DNA of 33,163 bases from Xanthobacteraceae bacterium (GCA_019745775.1 JAIESR010000015.1:1-33163); one strand, 5' to 3'; positions 8,365 to 18,951 are shown, counted from the stretch's first letter. Numbers and translations are program-made. Notes: generated by a model not told the origin, from the letters alone.

Positions 8365-10041
8365 ATGACCATGCCGCCTGCCGCGACAAGCATCGCCAGA
8401 AGCCCGTGCATCGCGCTTATTCTGTCGGCGAGCTTGCTCTTCGCCTTCGGCTTGTCCCGGATGTTCCGTAAGTGGCTGTTCGACGGCTTCGACGGCGTCT
8501 TGGGCGACCAAGGCGATGCGCGCCTTATCATTGCCGTGCTCGAGCACTGGTATCGCGTGTATTCCGGCAACTGGAGCGACTGGCTCAATCCGCCGTTCCT
8601 CCATCCCGAGCGGGGCGTGCTCGGATTCACCGACGCCTATCTTCTCTATGGCGTCGTCTACACACCGCTTCGTCTCGCGGGCGCCGATCCGTTCACCGCC
8701 TTCATGCTGGTGATGGCGGCGCTGTCCGCCATCGGCTTCTTCGGCTTCATGCGGCTTGCAACGGCGGACTTCGGCGTCAGCGCGGGGAGCGCCGCCGTCG
8801 GCGCATTCCTGTTCGCATTCGCCAACATGATGATCGTCAAGGTCGGCCATCCGCAGAGCTATTGCGCGATGGTGCTGCCGCTGGTCTGCCACCTGACCGC
8901 ATCGGCATTCAAGGCGGAGCGCAGGCGCCCTGCCATTGTCGCCGCGGCCGCCGCCGGACTGCTTCATGGTCTGATCTTCGCGACGGCCTGGTTCACCGGC
9001 TGGTTCGCGACGCTGTTCGCCATCATCGCGCTGCTGACGTTTGCGGCGCTGCGGGGCGCGGACCTCAAACAAGACGCGGCCTATGTCATATCGACCAAGC
9101 GTCATGTACTCGCTGCCTGGATCGCCGGCTTCGCGATCGGGATCGTGCCGTTTCTGACTATTCATGGACCCGTCTGGCTCCAAGGCCACCGACGCGACTT
9201 CAGCGAAGTCCTGCATTTTGCTCCGGCGTTCTCGGACATCGTCAATCTCGGTCACAGCAGCTGGATGTACCGATCGCTGATGCTGTCGACGGGTATCATC
9301 GGCCCGCCCGAGCGGCGTTTCGGCGAGTTCGAACTCGGCTTCACGCCCGGCGTTCTGATCGTCGTCATTGGCATGATGATCATGCTGCTGCGGTCCTGGA
9401 TCCGGCCGGCGTCAAGAGCGGTCGAGACGAGAACCGTCACGGTGATTGCGCTGGCGCTGGCGCTCTTCGTATGCTGGCTGCTGCAATTGAACTATTTCGG
9501 CTTGCGGCCATGGTATGCGATCTGGGCGCTCGTTCCGGGTGCGGCGGCGGTGCGGACCGCCTTCCGCTTCCAGATCGTTCTCAATCTTGCCGCGGCATTG
9601 CTTGTCGCACTGGCGCTCGACCGCATCCGACTTGAGCTTCGTCGCGGCCCGCTGGTCGCGGCCTTGCTGGCGGGCTTCCTGATCGTCGAACAGATCAATC
9701 GCGGACCTGTCAGCTTTTCGCGCGCGGAGCAATTGGCGTGGCTGCAGCGGGTGCCGCCACCGCCCGCTCATTGTCGCGCGTTCTATCTCGCACCCGGCGT
9801 CCTGCCGACCGGGGTCTCGGCGGTGGCGATTCAATCCGACGCCATGCTGGTCGCGGTCCGCTTCGGCATCCCGACACTCAACGGGAGTTCGGGCGTGTTC
9901 CCCGGCGAGTGGCGGCTGCATGATCCATCGGCGCCGGACTACGTGCATGCCTTGCGCGACTGGTCGACGCGCCATGGTCTTGCTGCGGGCCTGTGCGGAC
10001 TCCAATCACGCGCCGGCGCCTGGATCGATCACCCGCCCTGA
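8365..10041 (+). CDS. Polytopic membrane protein, predicted GT-C-fold glycosyltransferase-like
   Basis: A 558-residue protein with about 10-12 hydrophobic segments (for example near residues 15-32, 110-130, 190-230, 250-270, 330-350, 365-385 and 405-425) and a hydrophilic C-terminal stretch after about 450. After the first helix comes the acidic LGDQGDARL motif, and further on FLHPERGVLGFTDAYLLYG. This pattern is typical of GT-C-type enzymes, which use polyprenyl-linked sugars and place catalytic acidic residues in the first periplasmic loop. I do not recognise a specific subfamily and the donor and acceptor are unknown. The ATG at 8365 is followed by another at 8371; neither has a strong ribosome site. 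It follows the EVE gene by 62 bp and is convergent with the methyltransferase gene, which suggests an envelope-glycan role. Confidence 0.65.
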   Translation: MTMPPAATSIARSPCIALILSASLLFAFGLSRMFRKWLFDGFDGVLGDQGDARLIIAVLEHWYRVYSGNWSDWLNPPFLHPERGVLGFTDAYLLYGVVYTPLRLAGADPFTAFMLVMAALSAIGFFGFMRLATADFGVSAGSAAVGAFLFAFANMMIVKVGHPQSYCAMVLPLVCHLTASAFKAERRRPAIVAAAAAGLLHGLIFATAWFTGWFATLFAIIALLTFAALRGADLKQDAAYVISTKRHVLAAWIAGFAIGIVPFLTIHGPVWLQGHRRDFSEVLHFAPAFSDIVNLGHSSWMYRSLMLSTGIIGPPERRFGEFELGFTPGVLIVVIGMMIMLLRSWIRPASRAVETRTVTVIALALALFVCWLLQLNYFGLRPWYAIWALVPGAAAVRTAFRFQIVLNLAAALLVALALDRIRLELRRGPLVAALLAGFLIVEQINRGPVSFSRAEQLAWLQRVPPPPAHCRAFYLAPGVLPTGVSAVAIQSDAMLVAVRFGIPTLNGSSGVFPGEWRLHDPSAPDYVHALRDWSTRHGLAAGLCGLQSRAGAWIDHPP

Positions 10042-10093
10042 TGCTTTTCCGCGCTACATCTTTCAGCGCCAAATCTCCAGCGCCGCAATCTCT

Positions 10094-10828
10094 TCAGCGC
10101 CACGCGTGGAAGACCATCATCGTCGGCTCGAAGCGTCGCAGCCACCGGATCCAATGCTTGGGACGGAAGCGCCGGCCCCCGACGAGCTTCGGCCGCCGTA
10201 CTTTGCGGCGCGCGACACGCTCCACCCGGCGGAAACCGACCCAACGCAGCATGGCCTCGATCGCCGCCGGGTTGGGACCCCAGAAGTTCGTCGGATCGCC
10301 CGAGAGCTGCCCGCTCGGATAAAAGCGAATAGCGGGATAAGGACAGAACCTCAGGTCGACATGCGTTTCCAGGATGAGATGGGAGCCGGTGACACTGGCG
10401 ATGCTTTGCAGCGCCCGGAACGGATCGGGAAGGTGGTAGAGCACGCCCAGAAAGAGGACCACGTCGAACACGCCGACCGTGTCGGGCGACAAGTCGACGA
10501 CCTCAAGCTCCCGATCCTCGACCGTTGAGCCCAAGCTGCGTCGCGCAAGATCGAAGCCGGCCTTGGTGCCCCAGCCGGGGCCGTTCCAGCAGAACGAATC
10601 GACCGCCATCACGCGTTGCGCGCCGCGCCGCTCCGCTTCGAACGAGAAGAAGCCGTCCCATGCCCCGACGTCAAGCACGCTCCGCCCGGTCAGGTCGTGC
10701 GGCAATCCGATGTAATCGATCTTGTCCGGCAAGTTGGTACGGCCCGGTGTCACGATGCCGTGCCCGAGGTCGATCGAGTGCCACCACCCTATCTTGGCGA
10801 CCTCGGCGCGCAATTCGTCCGGTGTCAT
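10094..10828 (-). CDS. Class I SAM-dependent methyltransferase (DUF1698/CmoB-like)
   Basis: A 244-residue protein. The SAM-binding motif I VLDVGAWDGFFSFEAE lies at residues 51-66, followed by an acidic motif II (VMAVDSF), the motif IV-like FDVVLFLGVLYHLPDP and HLILETHVD. The combination of N-terminal WWHSIDLG, a GAWDG motif I and LGVLYHL is characteristic of the DUF1698 group. That group includes the tRNA carboxymethyl-uridine enzyme CmoB, but many short members act on other substrates. The protein lacks the long N-terminal part of CmoB, so a small-molecule, lipid or glycan substrate is as likely as tRNA. The ATG at 10828 has no obvious Shine-Dalgarno. It is convergent with the GT-C-like gene (52 bp apart) and divergent from the DUF1761 gene. 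Confidence 0.82.
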   Translation of the reverse strand: MTPDELRAEVAKIGWWHSIDLGHGIVTPGRTNLPDKIDYIGLPHDLTGRSVLDVGAWDGFFSFEAERRGAQRVMAVDSFCWNGPGWGTKAGFDLARRSLGSTVEDRELEVVDLSPDTVGVFDVVLFLGVLYHLPDPFRALQSIASVTGSHLILETHVDLRFCPYPAIRFYPSGQLSGDPTNFWGPNPAAIEAMLRWVGFRRVERVARRKVRRPKLVGGRRFRPKHWIRWLRRFEPTMMVFHAWR

Positions 10829-10951
10829 CGCCGGAAGCTAGCCGCCCGTATCGTTCGCGCCAAGCGAGATCGATGGCATCTTCGTGGGCCCCTCGCCGTG
10901 CGTGTGATCCTGCGCTAGGCTCGCCGGCGAGTTGCCGAACGGAGAGATGCC

Positions 10952-11371
10952 ATGACCTTTGCAGGCATCAACTACATTGCGATCCTGATCGCGGCCGTGG
11001 CCGGCTGGGTGGCGGGCGCGATCTGGTACATGGTGCTGGCGAAGCCCTGGATGGCCGCCGTCGGCCTCACCAGAGAAGAGATCGAGGCCTCGCGTCAACA
11101 GCCCGGCGGATCGCTGCCGTTCGTCTATGCGTTTGCGGCGAACGTGATCATGGCCTGGGTGCTCGCCGGCCTGATCGGCCATCTCGGGACTGTCACAATA
11201 CGCGGCGGCGCGATCTCCGGCGCTTTATGCTGGCTCGGCTTTGTCATGACAACGATGCTGGTCAACTACAGCTTCGGTATGCGCAGCCGCATGCTGCTGC
11301 TGATCGACGGCGCCCACTGGCTTGTGGTGCTGGCGCTGATGGGCGCGATCATCGGCGGGATCGGTGTTTAA
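10952..11371 (+). CDS. DUF1761 family small membrane protein
   Basis: A 139-residue protein with four predicted transmembrane helices, at about residues 5-30, 57-78, 84-105 and 115-137. The first contains the family's WVAGAIWYMVLAKPWM wording (equivalent of the conserved GxxWYs...W motif of DUF1761), and the second is preceded by FVYAFAANVIMAWVLA. The function of the family is unknown. The start ATG is preceded by a GGAGAG ribosome site at 10941-10946. It stands alone, divergent from the methyltransferase gene across 123 bp and convergent with a TctC-type gene 49 bp further on. Confidence 0.85.
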   Translation: MTFAGINYIAILIAAVAGWVAGAIWYMVLAKPWMAAVGLTREEIEASRQQPGGSLPFVYAFAANVIMAWVLAGLIGHLGTVTIRGGAISGALCWLGFVMTTMLVNYSFGMRSRMLLLIDGAHWLVVLALMGAIIGGIGV

Positions 11372-11420
11372 GCCCCCGACGCCGCGCGAAGCCGAAATGA
11401 GAATCCTATCGCACACGCGG

Positions 11421-12401
11421 TCAGTTGTCGACTTTGATGCCGGTGTCCTTGATCACCTTGCCGTAGCGCACGTAGTCGTCGGCGATCATCGCGGTGAATT
11501 GCTCGATCGAGATCAGGGACGGCTCGCCTGAGCCGGCGTTGAGGAGCGCCTGCGCGACCTCCGGCATCTTGAGCACTTCGTGGACTTCAGTGCGGAGCTT
11601 CGTCACGATCTCCGGTGGCGTGCCGGCGGGTGCGAACAATCCCTGCCAGATCGTGACTGAGTAGCCTGGATAGGTCTCGGCAATGGTCGGCAGCTCCGGC
11701 AGCGTCGGTGAGCGCTTCGCGCTGCTGACCGCAAGCGCGCGGAGTTTCCCGGAACGCACCAAGGGCACCACCGAGCCTCCGCCGAACATCGCGAGCGTCT
11801 CGCCGCCGACCGTCGCGATCGCGGCCGGGCCACCGCCCTTGTAGGGCACGTGGGTGAGGTCGATCTTGGCGGTGCGCTTGAGCAACTCCATCGCGATGTG
11901 ATGCTGGCTGCCGTTACCGATCGACGCATAGAACAGCGGCGGCTTGGCCTTGCGTGCAAATTCGATGAATTCGCCGAACGTCTTCGCCGGCACTCTTTCC
12001 GGATTGACCGTCAGGATCAGAAGATTGGTGACCAGGTTGGTCACCGGTACGAACGCCTTGCGCAGGTCGACCGGCATCCGCGAATAGAGATGCGGGTTAA
12101 CGCCGAACAGGCTGTCGGAACCGAGCAGCAGCGTATGGCCATCCGGCCGCGCATTGGCGGCGAGCTCGGCGGAGATGTTGCCGTTCGAGCCCGGACGGTT
12201 GTCGACCACGACGTTCTGGCCGAGGCGCTGGCCGAGCGGCGCGCCAACGGTGCGCGCGATCACATCGGTCGCGCCGCCGGGCGGGAACGAGACGATGATC
12301 CGGATCGGGCGGTTGGGGAAAGACTGCGCGTTCGCGGCGCTCGCGGACACAAACAGCACAGCCGCCGCGGTGGCGGCCAGGATGGTGCGCCTCGTGGTCA
12401 T
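11421..12401 (-). CDS. Tripartite tricarboxylate transporter substrate-binding protein (TctC/Bug family)
   Basis: A 326-residue periplasmic binding protein. An N-terminal twin-arginine-like MTTRRTILAATAAAVLF signal ends at the ANAQS cleavage region near residue 25-27. The mature part starts with FPNRPIRIIVSFPPGGATD, the classic Bug start, and holds VVVDNRPGSNGN and VPYKGGGPA, the binding-loop signatures. Such proteins capture small carboxylates for TctAB-type transporters or act as sensors. The ATG at 12401 has a strong GGAGGAAACG site. It lies 64 bp downstream of a second Bug gene on the same strand, and no tctA or tctB membrane gene is present in the window. The ligand cannot be predicted. 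Confidence 0.93.
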   Translation of the reverse strand: MTTRRTILAATAAAVLFVSASAANAQSFPNRPIRIIVSFPPGGATDVIARTVGAPLGQRLGQNVVVDNRPGSNGNISAELAANARPDGHTLLLGSDSLFGVNPHLYSRMPVDLRKAFVPVTNLVTNLLILTVNPERVPAKTFGEFIEFARKAKPPLFYASIGNGSQHHIAMELLKRTAKIDLTHVPYKGGGPAAIATVGGETLAMFGGGSVVPLVRSGKLRALAVSSAKRSPTLPELPTIAETYPGYSVTIWQGLFAPAGTPPEIVTKLRTEVHEVLKMPEVAQALLNAGSGEPSLISIEQFTAMIADDYVRYGKVIKDTGIKVDN

Positions 12402-12465
12402 CGTTTCCTCCGGCGTATCGTTGTTGGCGGGCGGTCTGAACGCCGCCCTGCCAAGGCAGCACGAC

Positions 12466-13428
12466 CTAATCGCCCTTCACCCCGCTCACCTTCACGATCT
12501 CGGCCCAACGCGGAATTTCGTCTCGCACGAACTTGCCGAACTCCTCCGGCGTCTGGATCACCGGCTCGAGGCCGAGCTTGTCGAGGGCGGCTTTCATCTC
12601 GGACGAACCCAGGCTCTCGTTGATGACGGCGTTGAGCCGCCTCACGATCGCGTCGGGCGTGCCCGCCGGCGCCCATATTCCTGCCCAGAAACCGAGCGCG
12701 AGATCGGGGTAGCCGCTCTCGATCATCGTCGGAACGTCCGGCAAAAGCGGATAGCGCTTCGGTGACCACACCGAGATCGCCTTGACGTTGCCGTCCTTGA
12801 TGTGCGGCATGCCCGTGGCGGTGGTCGTGATGTGGAAATGGATGCGGCCGCCGATGAGGTCGATCACCGCCTGCGGGCCGCCCTTGTAGGGCACGCTGGT
12901 GATGTCGACGCCTTCGCGGACCTTGAGCCACTCGCCGACGAGCTGGGGTGCCGTCCCCTGCCCGTAGCCGAACGCTAGCTTGCCGGGGTTCTTCTTCGCA
13001 TAGGCGATGAACTCCGGCACGGTGTTGGCGGGGATCGATTTCTCGATGACCGTCACCCAGTGCCCGAAGATCGTGTTCGCCACCGGCACGAAATTCTTTT
13101 CCGGGTCGTAGCCGGGATTGCGGTACATCGCCGGCGAGACCACCATGCTCGACGAGTTGAACAGCAGCGTGTAGCCGTTCGGCTCCGCCGACGCCGCGGC
13201 CTTGGTGCCGGCATTGGTGCCGGCGCCGGGGCGGTTGTCGATGACGACGTTCTGGCCGAGCCGCGTGGTCAACTGCTGTGCCAGCAGCCGCGCGACCACG
13301 TCGTTGGGCGAGCCCGGGGTGAACGGCACGATCATGCGGATCGGCTGGGTCGGATAGGTCTGCGCGGATGCCGTGGCTGCCGCCGTTGCCAGAACCGCCG
13401 CAGTCACGATGCGGGCCATTGACGTCAT
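12466..13428 (-). CDS. Tripartite tricarboxylate transporter substrate-binding protein (TctC/Bug family)
   Basis: A 320-residue Bug protein with a signal peptide (MTSMARIVTAAVLATAAATA, cleavage near ASAQ-TYPTQP). Its family signatures are PIRMIVPFTPGSPNDVVAR, VVIDNRPGAGTN and VPYKGGPQAVIDLIGGRI. The ATG at 13428 is preferred because GGAG lies about 9 bases upstream and the signal peptide is clean; a start five codons upstream is possible. It is the first gene of a two-Bug unit and diverges from acs across 213 bp. It is clearly different in sequence from its neighbour, so the pair is an old duplication or two independent acquisitions rather than a recent copy. Confidence 0.93.
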   Translation of the reverse strand: MTSMARIVTAAVLATAAATASAQTYPTQPIRMIVPFTPGSPNDVVARLLAQQLTTRLGQNVVIDNRPGAGTNAGTKAAASAEPNGYTLLFNSSSMVVSPAMYRNPGYDPEKNFVPVANTIFGHWVTVIEKSIPANTVPEFIAYAKKNPGKLAFGYGQGTAPQLVGEWLKVREGVDITSVPYKGGPQAVIDLIGGRIHFHITTTATGMPHIKDGNVKAISVWSPKRYPLLPDVPTMIESGYPDLALGFWAGIWAPAGTPDAIVRRLNAVINESLGSSEMKAALDKLGLEPVIQTPEEFGKFVRDEIPRWAEIVKVSGVKGD

Positions 13429-13641
13429 TATTGCGCGCTCCATCGGAGCTTATCTAGTCGCATTCCGGCGCGCTTTCCAAGCGGCCAAATGGCCGCGCAT
13501 GCCACGGTTTGGGCCAGCCCCGAGGTTCCGCCAAAGGTCGCATGAACCCGGTCTTGTCGCTCGTCGGAGCGCCGTCGCATAATGGCCGCGATCGGTGCCG
13601 AGCGCTGGCGTCGCAAGCCGAGCGCCGCGTGGGAGGAAGCG

Positions 13642-15597
<1,956 letters not shown>

Positions 15598-15632
15598 GGC
15601 GCGAGTCGACAAGTCGACGAGGCGTCCCGAGT

Positions 15633-16424
15633 ATGTTGCTCGGCCGGCTCGTCAGCGCTGTCTGGATTTCCATTCTGCTCCTGAGTTCTGCTTCCGCTCA
15701 GCCGCCCGAAGCATCGAACGATCTAGTTCTGTATTTCTACAAGGACCCTCGCCCAAGTCGCCTCGTGGGCTTTTTCGATGCATACGAGAAGCCGCTCTCT
15801 CAGCGAAATTGGGAGGCCTATCCACCTATTGTAGGATTGTTTGCGGTCGTCTTTCGGGAGCATCCCAACCTGATTGAAAAGCTTGTCCCTACCAAGATGA
15901 GTTCGCGAGCCGCCGAAGCACTTGTGGCGGCCTTGCTGCTGTCGGGCAATCAAGGCGCGGCCAAAAAGCTGCAAGCGAGATTTGACCAAGCGGGGTCTGA
16001 TGCAACCCTAAGAGCCCAGCTCACTGGTTTGCCGTCTCGTTTGGAGAGCATTCAAATCCGCATACCAACGCACCTCGACATCTTATGGGGCGCAGCTTTC
16101 GCAAACGGAGAGAGCGCCTTTGTCCTCATGATCTTGGACTTTTATGCGCAGACCGCAAACCTGTCGGAGGCCGTCGCTATCGACATGACGCAGGTGATTC
16201 CCGGTGCGAAAAAGGATCCGTTTGCGTTGCTCGATATGCGGAAAAAGTACGGCGATACAGAATTTGTTCGGATTGTTTACGCTGGGGCAGCGTTGTGGGG
16301 ACTTCTGACCAACGCCGCCCGCCAGGAATTTGTCGAGCAGGCCATTGCCAAATACGTTGCCGATCATCCGAGCACCAACGCTGGAAAGCTCCTGGCGCTG
16401 CGCTCAAAATCGAAAAAGCCATAA
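15633..16424 (+). CDS. Secreted hypothetical protein
   Basis: A 263-residue protein I do not recognise. Residues 1-22 form a clear Sec signal peptide (MLLGRLVSAVWISILLLSSA, cleavage near ASAQ-PPEA). The mature part is mixed helical, with short TPR-like stretches such as AAEALVAALLLSGNQGAAKKL near 90-110. There are no cysteines or catalytic signatures and no later membrane helix. The start ATG gives the signal peptide at once; ribosome-site support is weak (GAGG about 11 bases upstream). Base composition is visibly lower in GC, and codon third positions are more mixed, than in acs before it and the cupin gene after it. This suggests recent acquisition or a lineage-specific orphan. A function cannot be given. 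Confidence 0.75.
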   Translation: MLLGRLVSAVWISILLLSSASAQPPEASNDLVLYFYKDPRPSRLVGFFDAYEKPLSQRNWEAYPPIVGLFAVVFREHPNLIEKLVPTKMSSRAAEALVAALLLSGNQGAAKKLQARFDQAGSDATLRAQLTGLPSRLESIQIRIPTHLDILWGAAFANGESAFVLMILDFYAQTANLSEAVAIDMTQVIPGAKKDPFALLDMRKKYGDTEFVRIVYAGAALWGLLTNAARQEFVEQAIAKYVADHPSTNAGKLLALRSKSKKP

Positions 16425-16751
16425 GTTTCAGTGACCACGCATCAGGCCGAAGCCCACGCGAGCGAAATGTGGACCACCACCCCCGGCGGCCCCCACGCGA
16501 GGAACCAGAAGAGTGCTTAACAGCTATCGTTAATGCGCGCGGCGAATCTCTCGCCGCGCGTGCCGGTTCCCATCCCGCAACTCCCATACGGGTTAACGCG
16601 TGGCGCGATTAACTCTCGCGCGCGATTCAATGTTTAATTCGCGCCGTTCGCGACGTCGTGACGTAGACGCACCCCGCGCCCGATCCATAGTGATACCACC
16701 CCACGCAAGAACAGCCCGCGGCAAGCGGGCGCGATCAATAGGTGGCCGCTC
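16425..16751. other. 327-bp gene-free stretch with a strong hairpin
   Basis: No credible gene is seen here. Bases 16536-16545 and 16551-16560 form a perfect 10-bp GC-rich stem with a five-base ATCTC loop. It lies about 110 bp after the secreted-protein gene and could stop or stabilise that transcript, although no T-run follows. Several TTAA/GTTAAC words (16517-16533, 16592-16613, around 16635) make the rest locally AT-richer than the neighbouring genes and suggest the promoter region of the downstream cupin gene. A ribosome site AGGTGG sits just before the ATG at 16752. Confidence 0.5.
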
Positions 16752-17678
16752 ATGTCGCAACAGCCGATCTTCAGGAACTGGAACGAGAACTTTGGGGCGC
16801 TCTGGGGCCAGCAGCCGATCTGCGTGGAGCACCGGCTGCACGAGTCGCCGCTGTTCTCGCGCAAGGAACTCAGCCTCCTGATCGAGAACTATCCGCGCGC
16901 GCACTACAGCATCATCCACATGGGCGAGCAGGGCGACGGCAACCGCCGCTACTGGCGCGAGGGCGACCTCGGCGGACTGAGCGGCGAGGAGGTGTTCGAG
17001 GCGGTCGCCAACGGCCGGCTGTGGCTCAACCTGCGCCGCGTCAACCAGGTCGACAGCCGCTATTCCAGCCTGCTCAAGGAGATGTTCGGCGAGCTCAGCG
17101 AGCGTATCGGGCTTGCGAGCTTCCACGAGAATGCCGGCATCCTCGTCTCGTCGCCGAAAGCGCAGGTCTACTACCACGCCGACCTGCCGGCGCAGATGCT
17201 GTTCCAGCTCATGGGCACCAAGCGCGTGCTGTTCTATCCCGCGCAGAAGCCGTTCATCGCGCCGGAACATCTCGAACACATCGCGGTCGCCGACGCCGAA
17301 GTCGATATCCCCTATTCCAAGTGGTACGACGACTATGCCCGCACCTTCGAGTTCCTGCCCGGACAGATGGTGCAGTGGCCGCACACCGCGCCGCACCGCA
17401 TCGAGAACGACGACTGCCTCAACGTCTCGATGACAATCGAGTATTCGACCAGCGCGACGCGCCGCAACTACATCGTCAATCTCGCCAACGGCATCCTGCG
17501 ATACCAAATGGGCTGGACGCCGCGCAGCCGCGCACTGTCCGGACCGTCGTTCCTGGCGAAGGCGGTGCTGGGCAAGACCTTGCGCAACAGCTCCTGGGTG
17601 AAGAAGAAAAAGGCCAAGCGGATCGAGTTCCGGCTCGATCGCCAGAAGCTCGGCGCGGTGGTCGACCTCGCCGCCTGA
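16752..17678 (+). CDS. Cupin-like/JmjC-type domain protein
   Basis: A 308-residue protein with a JmjC/cupin_8-like core. The iron-binding HxD is His142-Ala-Asp144 in VYYHADLPAQMLFQLMGTKR, and the distal histidine is His211 or His215 in QWPHTAPHRIEN, with the usual spacing of about 70 residues. The FLPGQMVQWPH segment is the standard strand before the distal ligand. Such proteins are usually Fe(II)/2-oxoglutarate oxygenases that hydroxylate proteins, RNA or small molecules, but some family members are non-catalytic. The C-terminus (about 255-308) is basic. The ATG has an AGGTGG site. The next gene, a CelD-type acyltransferase, begins 7 bp after its stop, so the two are almost certainly co-transcribed. 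Confidence 0.82.
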   Translation: MSQQPIFRNWNENFGALWGQQPICVEHRLHESPLFSRKELSLLIENYPRAHYSIIHMGEQGDGNRRYWREGDLGGLSGEEVFEAVANGRLWLNLRRVNQVDSRYSSLLKEMFGELSERIGLASFHENAGILVSSPKAQVYYHADLPAQMLFQLMGTKRVLFYPAQKPFIAPEHLEHIAVADAEVDIPYSKWYDDYARTFEFLPGQMVQWPHTAPHRIENDDCLNVSMTIEYSTSATRRNYIVNLANGILRYQMGWTPRSRALSGPSFLAKAVLGKTLRNSSWVKKKKAKRIEFRLDRQKLGAVVDLAA

Positions 17679-17685
17679 GTACACC

Positions 17686-18951
17686 GTGGCCGACCCGATG
17701 CTCAAGACCCGGCCTGCAGCGACCGCCGTCAGCGCCGTCGATACGGCCGCGCTGAATGCGCGCGCGCTGCAGCCGGCGACGATCGTGGTCGGCGGCCCTG
17801 CACGGTCGGCACCCGCACACGTGCGCTATGAAATTCACATCGATCGTGATGCGAGGACTATCGCTGCGCGGTTGCGCGGTCTGATGCCGCGAACAACGTC
17901 GACCGCATTCCAGACGCCGGTATGGCTCACGACCTGGTACGCCACCATCGGCGTCTCGGCCGGCAAGCCAATGCTGGTTACCGTGACCGAGAGCGACAGC
18001 GGCGAATTGGCGGCGATCCTGCCGCTGGTGCGCCGCCGCCAACGCGGGCTCACCATCGTCGAATTCGCCGACGGCGGCGTGAGCGACAACAACGGACCCA
18101 TCCTCGGCCCGGCGGCGCCGGCCGACCGGATATCTGCATGCGCGCTCTGGGATGCGCTGTGCAAGGCGTTGCCCGGCGTCGATCTCATCCGCTTCACCAA
18201 AATGCCGGCAACCATCGAGGGCCGCGCCAATCCGCTGGCGCTGATCGACGCCTGTCTCGCGGCAGCGGTGAACCGCAACGTGGTGACCATCGAGGGCGCC
18301 TGGGAGCGCTATCTCAAATCGCTGGAGCGGCGGTACCGCAAAGAGCTCGGGCGAAGCTGGCGCGTTTTCCTCGGCCATGAAGGCGCCGCGTTCGAGCGCA
18401 TCACCGGTGCGGCGCGCGCCGCGTCCGTGCTCGCGGCGTTGGAGCGACACCAGGCCGCGCATCTGCGCGAACAGGGCGCCGACTATTTCCTCGACCGACC
18501 CGAAGTTGCAGCGTTCTACCGCAAGCTCCTCGCCGACGGGCTCGCCGACGGCAGCGTCATTCTCACGGCGCTGACGCGCAGAACCGAGGTGGTGTCGGCG
18601 CTGCTCGGAATCGCGCGCGGCGGCACCTTCGTGATGGTGCGCATCGCGACCGGCGCGAAGCAATGGTCGAACTGCTCGCCGGGACGGCTGGTGATCGTGC
18701 GCACCATGGAAATGTTGCACGCCCAGGGCTTCCGGCATTTCGACTTCTCAATCGGCAACTACGCATACAAGCGCCGTCTCGGGGTCGAGTCGCAACCGTT
18801 GCGCGACCTGATCGCCGCCACGTCAGTTTACGGCCTGCCCTTGCAGCTGTGGGACCGCATCCGGCATTGGGTCCGACGCAGCGCCCCGCTGCATGCGCTG
18901 GCGCGGCGCCTGACCCGCCGGCGCACGGGCGACAGCGCCACAACCGCGTGA
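17686..18951 (+). CDS. GNAT-fold acyltransferase of the CelD/BcsL (Acetyltransf_6) family
   Basis: A 421-residue protein with the layout of CelD/BcsL-like acyltransferases. An N-terminal half starts after a variable linker with STAFQTPVWLTTWYATIG near residue 66-83. The C-terminal GNAT domain contains SLERRYRKELGRSWR (about 210-225), a conserved acyl-CoA-site-like LVIVRTMEMLHAQGFRHFDFSIGN stretch and YKRRLGVE. Members modify exopolysaccharide or transfer amino acids or acyl groups in a FemAB-like way. The start is a GTG at 17686; an ATG at 17698 is an alternative. The gene ends with a basic tail. It is paired with the preceding JmjC-like gene (7-bp gap), suggesting both act on the same envelope or metabolite target. 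Confidence 0.82.
   Translation: MADPMLKTRPAATAVSAVDTAALNARALQPATIVVGGPARSAPAHVRYEIHIDRDARTIAARLRGLMPRTTSTAFQTPVWLTTWYATIGVSAGKPMLVTVTESDSGELAAILPLVRRRQRGLTIVEFADGGVSDNNGPILGPAAPADRISACALWDALCKALPGVDLIRFTKMPATIEGRANPLALIDACLAAAVNRNVVTIEGAWERYLKSLERRYRKELGRSWRVFLGHEGAAFERITGAARAASVLAALERHQAAHLREQGADYFLDRPEVAAFYRKLLADGLADGSVILTALTRRTEVVSALLGIARGGTFVMVRIATGAKQWSNCSPGRLVIVRTMEMLHAQGFRHFDFSIGNYAYKRRLGVESQPLRDLIAATSVYGLPLQLWDRIRHWVRRSAPLHALARRLTRRRTGDSATTA

Noticed and set aside
10064-10103. Three short CAGCGCC-based direct repeats
   Set aside because: Imperfect, short and at the end of a coding region; likely chance in GC-rich sequence.
16517-16533. TTAA-N9-TTAA, considered as a CtrA site
   Set aside because: CtrA sites need TTAA-N7-TTAA; the spacing here is 9.
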